This document shows positions 60,301 through 64,000 of a DNA stretch of 64,000 nt, piece after piece. How positions within the stretch are numbered: the first letter of the stretch is position 1; each line of letters begins with the position of its first letter. Below the pieces are notes generated by a model. That model had not been told where the DNA came from and searched no databases. It worked only from the letters and a program-made list of their open reading frames with translations. The translations under genes and the position numbers were made by a program. The stretch comes from Kuschelorhynchus macadamiae (Eukaryota; Arthropoda; Insecta; Coleoptera; Curculionidae), in NCBI GenBank assembly GCA_030620095.1, contig JAUTXW010003824.1, forward strand, positions 62,001 to 126,000, read 5' to 3'.

Positions 60301-61366
60301 AAACTTCAATACAAACGGTTAAGTTTTTTTTAATATTTGGATTTTTTATTCCCTAAGGTGAGTTAATAAAGAAATATGATCAATTTTAATAACAAAAGCC
60401 ATGGTTTCATTTTCAGGCCCTTCAATATATTGATTTTTGAAATTTTAATATATGAAAAGCTTCAGGGATTTTATTTAGTACCTTACTATTTTTTAATAAA
60501 GGATTACATAATAACCAACTGAGAACATAGCCTATAGTGTTATACATACAATGGTACCTACAACACCTCTCGATTCGAGGGATGGGCGTTTTATCGATAC
60601 ATCGATAGTTATCGATAAGTGCCAATACGTGAACACTAATTACAATAAGTCCGATAGGTATCCCATGTTTTCGATAGGTATCAACAAGCTGAGGATCTTT
60701 TTTTTTGTAAATATATCGATAGGTAGCAATGAAAACTATCGATTGATAGAAATACCTATCGATAGGTCGATAACTAATGTCCATAAATAAAATATACCCA
60801 TAGGTGATGAGCTCTTCTATCGATAGTTAAAATCTAATATCGCCCATCCTTACTCCCGACTAGTCTGCCAGACTCTGTCCTAACTATACACGGGTAGACT
60901 TGTTAACCGATGCGCGACGCACGGGTTTGAAAACATTCTTTCAGCGGATTAGTCGGTCTGTGATTGAATGGTTTTAGGAAATAGGAATTATCAAACCAAA
61001 GAAATCACCAAATAGATACTTGTTAATATTGATGATATTTTCTTCTGGCTTTGATCTTACTTAATAAGCTACTAGCTTAGTTAACTGAAAAAAACTGTAA
61101 TAGTTTTTCTGATATTGATGAATTCAACGATTAATAAATTATATCAACACATTTTGGCTCTTGACTCACCTAATAATTTTGTCTGGTAGTGTTGCATTCG
61201 ATCCCAAGAAAGTATTGAGCATGTGGCTTATACCTTCGAATACCTGCTCATCCGGGAGTTTTTCAATGATAGGTATGAACCTACCAGCATACCATGACGT
61301 TAACACATTAGGATTATTAGCTGATTGCTCCCAGGATGCAGTATTGATAAGCCATTCCAAGTTTTT
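57038..61366 (-). CDS. Second flavin amine oxidase gene, last two exons
   Basis: Same family as the gene at 31326-44130. The exon at 61170-61366 (acceptor 'atttacag', donor GTGAGT) and the exon at 57038-57287 (acceptor 'cattttag', stop TAA) join through a split Arg codon as in the complete gene. Motifs are NLEWLINTASWEQSANN, WYAGRFIPIIEKLPDEQ, LGSNATLPDKIIR, SNWYSNPHFQGTYSYE, KGHSNGGRKFPEALGRP, LFAGEATHP, YFSTVHGAIESGYREADRL. No break is seen, and ORF integrity suggests it is functional. Exons 1-3 must lie beyond 64000; I searched 61367-64000 and found only mobile DNA. A Penelope-like element sits in the intron between the two exons. Confidence 0.88.
57304..57346. repeat. (TA)n microsatellite
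   Basis: About 40 bases of TA dinucleotides starting 17 bases upstream of the acceptor of the last exon of the second amine oxidase. Confidence 0.95.
58140..59034 (+). pseudogene. Penelope-like RT fragment and GIY-YIG endonuclease
   Basis: The reading frame is interrupted at about 58269, 58740 and 58828. The catalytic YVDD of the reverse transcriptase and the GIY-YIG-like core with Arg and Glu-His (RINEHKSSY) are retained. The last codons (up to a TAA at 59032-59034) lie inside the right arm. Confidence 0.75.
59140..59205 (+). ncRNA. Hammerhead ribozyme motif in the Penelope-like repeat
   Basis: CTGATGA (59154-59160) is followed by stem II GCC...GGC (59162-59175), GAAAC (59176-59180), the loop AATT and GTC (59185-59187). 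This fits the hammerhead core C-U-G-A-N-G-A / G-A-A-A / U-H with a minimal two-pair stem III (A-U, C-G), the form known from Penelope-like elements. Flanking bases (upstream AAACAT, downstream ATTTTTT) can form a weak, mismatched stem I. Cleavage would be after the C at 59187. Activity is not proven. Confidence 0.7.
59255..60577. other. Intronic spacer, nothing recognised
   Basis: Contains single decayed repeat ends ('tatacagggtagctct' at 59821). No gene or complete element identified. Confidence 0.35.
60578..60851. mobile_element. Short element rich in ATCGATAG words
   Basis: The left end 'gggatgggcgttttatcgata' and the right end, read inward, 'aggatgggcgatattagat' form imperfect inverted repeats about 270 bases apart. 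The inside carries about ten ATCGATA/CGATAGG words, several palindromic (tatcgata). It resembles hAT-type miniature elements; no target duplication was identified. Confidence 0.6.
61170..61366 (-). CDS. Second amine oxidase, penultimate exon
   Basis: 197 bases, two codons shorter than the matching exon at 35574-35776. The acceptor AG lies just above 61366 and donor GTGAGT just below 61170. Confidence 0.92.
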
Positions 61367-61668
61367 CTGTAAATATATTAAATCGATTTGAGTTTAAATT
61401 ATTATTATTATTATTAACATGACAGATAATAGGTGACGGTAAATAATACATTTTCTTGTATGGAAATTTTTCTTTTTATTATGATGAATGTGAGTCTTAT
61501 ACTGCGTTTATTATACGTTAAAGTTAAGCTTGATCGAAAAAGCCGAAACATATTTTTGTGGTTCCTCGATTGTAAGTCTGGATGACCAACAACCTCTGCA
61601 ATTAATTTTAAAAGCAATAATTAATTTACATAGTTAGAACGGAAGCTTTCACGGCTTTGGACAATTAA

Positions 61669-62096
61669 GAAATCATGGTTCTAAGACCATGTCAAAGTGA
61701 AATTACTATTCGACGTTTCGCCTTCGATTGCACGGGACATCTTGAGGGACCTTTGCTTCACGAGATCTGAAAACTGAATGAGCTCAGAGAGATTTAAGCG
61801 TGCTTTTATTTGCCGAACCGTGACCCTGTGTTAAGATCGGTTTCCACGTGTGAGGGGGACCGACGCTAGAATCTTGGTGTCTTGTATATAATGTAGCCAG
61901 TGTTATATTCGCGTTCAGCTATAGCCGATTAACAATTTGTTTATTTTTAATACGTTGTTAATGTGTTTCAGACAGTTCATTCAGTATTCAGATCCCGTGG
62001 AGTAAAGATCCCTGAAGATGCATCGTGCAATCGAAGGCGAAACGTCGGATAGTAATTCCAATTTGACACGGTCTAATCCCAAGGATCATTCTTCTT
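61669..62096. repeat. Inverted pair of hammerhead-like repeat units
   Basis: 61669-61746 and 62011-62096 are inverted copies. Read in the sense of the right copy: CCTGAAGATG, 'cgtgcaatcgaagg', CGAAACGTCG, then 'atagtaatt' and 'acggtctaa'. The CTGANGA...GAAAC-GTC pattern matches the hammerhead consensus at the core, but stem II pairs poorly. Probably Penelope-like or retrozyme-type terminal repeats. Between them lie about 260 bases without coding signal. Confidence 0.55.
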
Positions 62097-62635
62097 AATT
62101 AATTTACAAATTTCTTGTAATTTTTAATTAAGGGGGAAGGGCACATGATTCTTGGAGGTGCAGTATACCTGTTTGTAGTGCTCCAGCAGAAGTACTATTA
62201 AAGGCAGGGGTGGAGGTTGCGATGTTACGAACACCTAGCTCCCGGCTGAGGACGCCACTAAATACTTACCTTAAGTTTTACTCAGTTGACTCTTACATAC
62301 CCTTTTAGAAATAATAGCACTTGAACAGAATAGAACCGGAAGAATATTACTTTAATTAATTTTATTACAGCTGTTAATTTTGATTTAGTTTAGTGAAGTA
62401 AAGTAATAGGTAACAATAAGAGTAAGTACCAAATTTGTTCAATACAATACAAGTTTTTCATCTCAAAATCGAGTAGATATTAAGATGCGGTTTTCACTGA
62501 ATTTCTTAGAATTGCTTCAAATTTTTGCCTACGTTGTTGCCAAGTCTCGATAATATTTTGAAATAAGCAAAAAAAAGGTTTTTCCAATGCAGATTAAGGT
62601 CTTATTTCAAATAGGACACCATGTATCTCTAACAC
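62097..62635. other. Spacer, nothing recognised
   Basis: AT-rich with one decayed 'aggacaccatgtat' end near 62611, likely the terminus of the transposase relic that follows. Confidence 0.35.
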
Positions 62636-62869
62636 TTATTTAGAAGCCTGATCCTCCCCTTTTCTAAAAACGTATAATTTGTTATAATCTTTCAGAACAA
62701 ACAACAGAAACAACAACAACAGTTTCCTTTTGGAAGATAAATTGTTTATACATTTTTGTTTTTGACGCACCACACTATACAGCTTAGGGGCATCTCTTTC
62801 AAACTCGTTGCAAGCTCTAGGTTTTTTGTCACGCAAAATGTTTATGTGAAACGTTGCTTCACCTGACAT
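62636..62869 (-). pseudogene. DDE (Tc1/mariner-like) transposase fragment
   Basis: Reads SGEATFHINILRD, KPRACNEFERDAPKL. In relatives the first part is SDEATFH...; the catalytic Asp is Gly here. The PRA-NEF-RDAP block recurs on the plus strand at about 63420-63465. Confidence 0.6.
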
Positions 62870-62989
62870 TTTTTGACAAAAGTTTCAGATTATTAATTAA
62901 TCAATTAATTATTTACGTGATTCAAAAATGTTTACCCAGAGAGAAAAAGCCCACTCCGTTTTGCTCTATACCACAACTAATTCAATTAC

Positions 62990-63485
62990 AATAACAAGAA
63001 GAAGATTCGGAACAATTTTTGAAAGAAATCCGCCTACTCGAAAATCAATCTAAGCTGGGTAAGAAAATTTTCAGAAACTGGGACAATGGAAGGAAAAAAA
63101 AAACAGAGACTCTGAAAACAATCTTTTAAATGACATTTTATGGGTCAAAGAAGTTTTAACAATAAACAATAATAAAACATCTGTTAGAAAAGTCTTAAAT
63201 ATGTCAATGAATGAGGTACATAATCTTCTAAAAGTAATTAAGTTTAAAGCGTATAAGATACAAACTTATCAAAAAATTGAAAATCATGCTAATGAAAAGA
63301 GAGATATAATATGTGGGATATTAGCAGATCTCTTTAGAAATCAACCGGATGCAATTCTAATAATGTCAGATGAAGCGAAAGAGTAAACAGACCTAACTGC
63401 AGGATTTGGGGTGACGAAACTCCTAGAGCTTACAACGAGTTTTAAAGAGATGCCCCTGAGTTAAATGTATGGTCTGGAGACTGAA
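62990..63485 (+). pseudogene. DDE (Tc1/mariner-like) transposase relic, second orientation
   Basis: Reads TRRRFGTIFERNPPTRKSI, then WVKEVLTINNNKTSVRKVLN, MSMNEVHNLLKVIKFKAYKI, LIMSDEA (first Asp present), then in other frames a WGDETPRAYNEF segment and RDAPELNVWSG. The remaining catalytic part is deleted. A helix-turn-helix plus DDE order of SETMAR-like transposases. Confidence 0.65.
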
Positions 63486-63499
63486 ATTTCTTCAAAGAA

Positions 63500-64000
63500 T
63501 ATAGTAGTGAACAGTGGTATCCCCTAGGGCTCAGTATTGGGCCTCACATCCTGTATGATGATCTCTTACGCCTTAATCTTCCTTAAGGAACAAAACTAAT
63601 AGGATTTGCTGACGGCATTGCCATGTTAGTAGTGGCTGAAAGTGAAGAGCTCTTAATGAACATTGCTGGCACAGCATTAATAAGGGTAGCAAACTGGATT
63701 GAAACACTTGCACCAGAAAAGACTGAAGCAACACTGTTGACGTCAAAAACAAAGATACTTCCCATAAAGAAGACTTTGAGGGCCCTGTCGCGATTAATGC
63801 CGAATATTGGAGGACCTAGATCGTCAAAAAGGAGAGTGTTATCCAGTGTTATTCACTCTCAATTATTGTATGCGGCTCCCGTGTGGTACACGGCAATCTC
63901 GAACAAGTAGCTGGCCAAAAACTGACGCGTATACACTGATGTGTATACGGATATGCTGCGCATATCGCACTATATCAGCAGAAGGGGCTCAGGTCTTAGC
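63500..64000 (+). pseudogene. R1/Jockey-like LINE reverse transcriptase, runs off the window
   Basis: Reads a GSVLGPHILYDDLLRLNLP segment (motif B), IGFADDIAMLVVAESEELLM (motif C, ADD), ANWIETLAPEKTEATLLTSK, LMPNIGGPRSSKRRVLSSVI and LLYAAPVWYTAI, a stop, then CCAYRTISAEGAQVL-like up to the edge. Upstream frames are broken. The continuation lies beyond 64000. Confidence 0.75.

Noticed and set aside
60422..60790. Overlapping frames in both strands near 60600
   Set aside because: Products of the ATCGATAG palindromes of the short element; composition is repetitive and there is no domain.
61367..64000. Exons 1-3 of the second amine oxidase
   Set aside because: I looked for the FAD motif, the HG segment and the FDPPLP segment on the minus strand and found only repeats and transposase or LINE relics, so they must lie outside the window.

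Overview
The window looks like a piece of an AT-rich, transposon-dense insect chromosome, most likely a beetle; the species assignment is inference. Two host loci with GT-AG introns can be followed exon by exon. Almost everything between their exons is decayed mobile DNA.

Layout. (1) 1-19101, plus strand: the 3' part of a peptide:N-glycanase gene (NGLY1/Pngl). Six coding exons encode about 437 residues, from the start of the transglutaminase-like core to the C-terminal PAW domain; the N-terminal PUB part lies left of the window. Its introns hold a fold-back element, a 5-kb hAT transposon with an 8-bp target duplication, two copies of an unassigned repeat family, and a LINE. (2) 19350-28660: LINE and DNA-transposon relics, including a stack of three LINE copies with a restriction-like endonuclease (R4/Dong type). 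(3) 29541-61366, minus strand: a tandem array of flavin amine oxidases (spermine / N1-acetylpolyamine oxidase family). One gene is complete (five exons, 31326-44130, 487 aa, signal peptide). A decayed extra copy of its last exon lies downstream (29541-29730). The last two exons of a second gene lie upstream (57038-61366), with the rest beyond the right edge. (4) The spaces in and around this array hold Tc1/mariner-like elements with CAGGGTG ends, hAT ends, a Crypton tyrosine-recombinase relic, RTE and RNase H-bearing LINEs, a Penelope-like element with a hammerhead ribozyme motif, long (TA)n tracts, and a 147-bp tandem repeat.

How the genes work. The PNGase releases N-glycans from misfolded glycoproteins in the cytosol and keeps its catalytic Cys, His and Asp. 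The amine oxidases would oxidise polyamines; the complete copy keeps the FAD-binding motifs and the conserved Lys and His, and it carries a signal peptide and several N-glycosylation sequons, so it probably acts in the secretory route or outside the cell. No functional link between the two loci is evident.

The most unusual structural signals are: (a) transposons whose ends are themselves small modules bounded by TA-CAGGG...CCCTG-TA; (b) one of these sitting in a LINE reading frame, leaving a readable empty site; and (c) a Penelope-like inverted pair with one intact and one deleted hammerhead core. No tRNA, rRNA or CRISPR was recognised.
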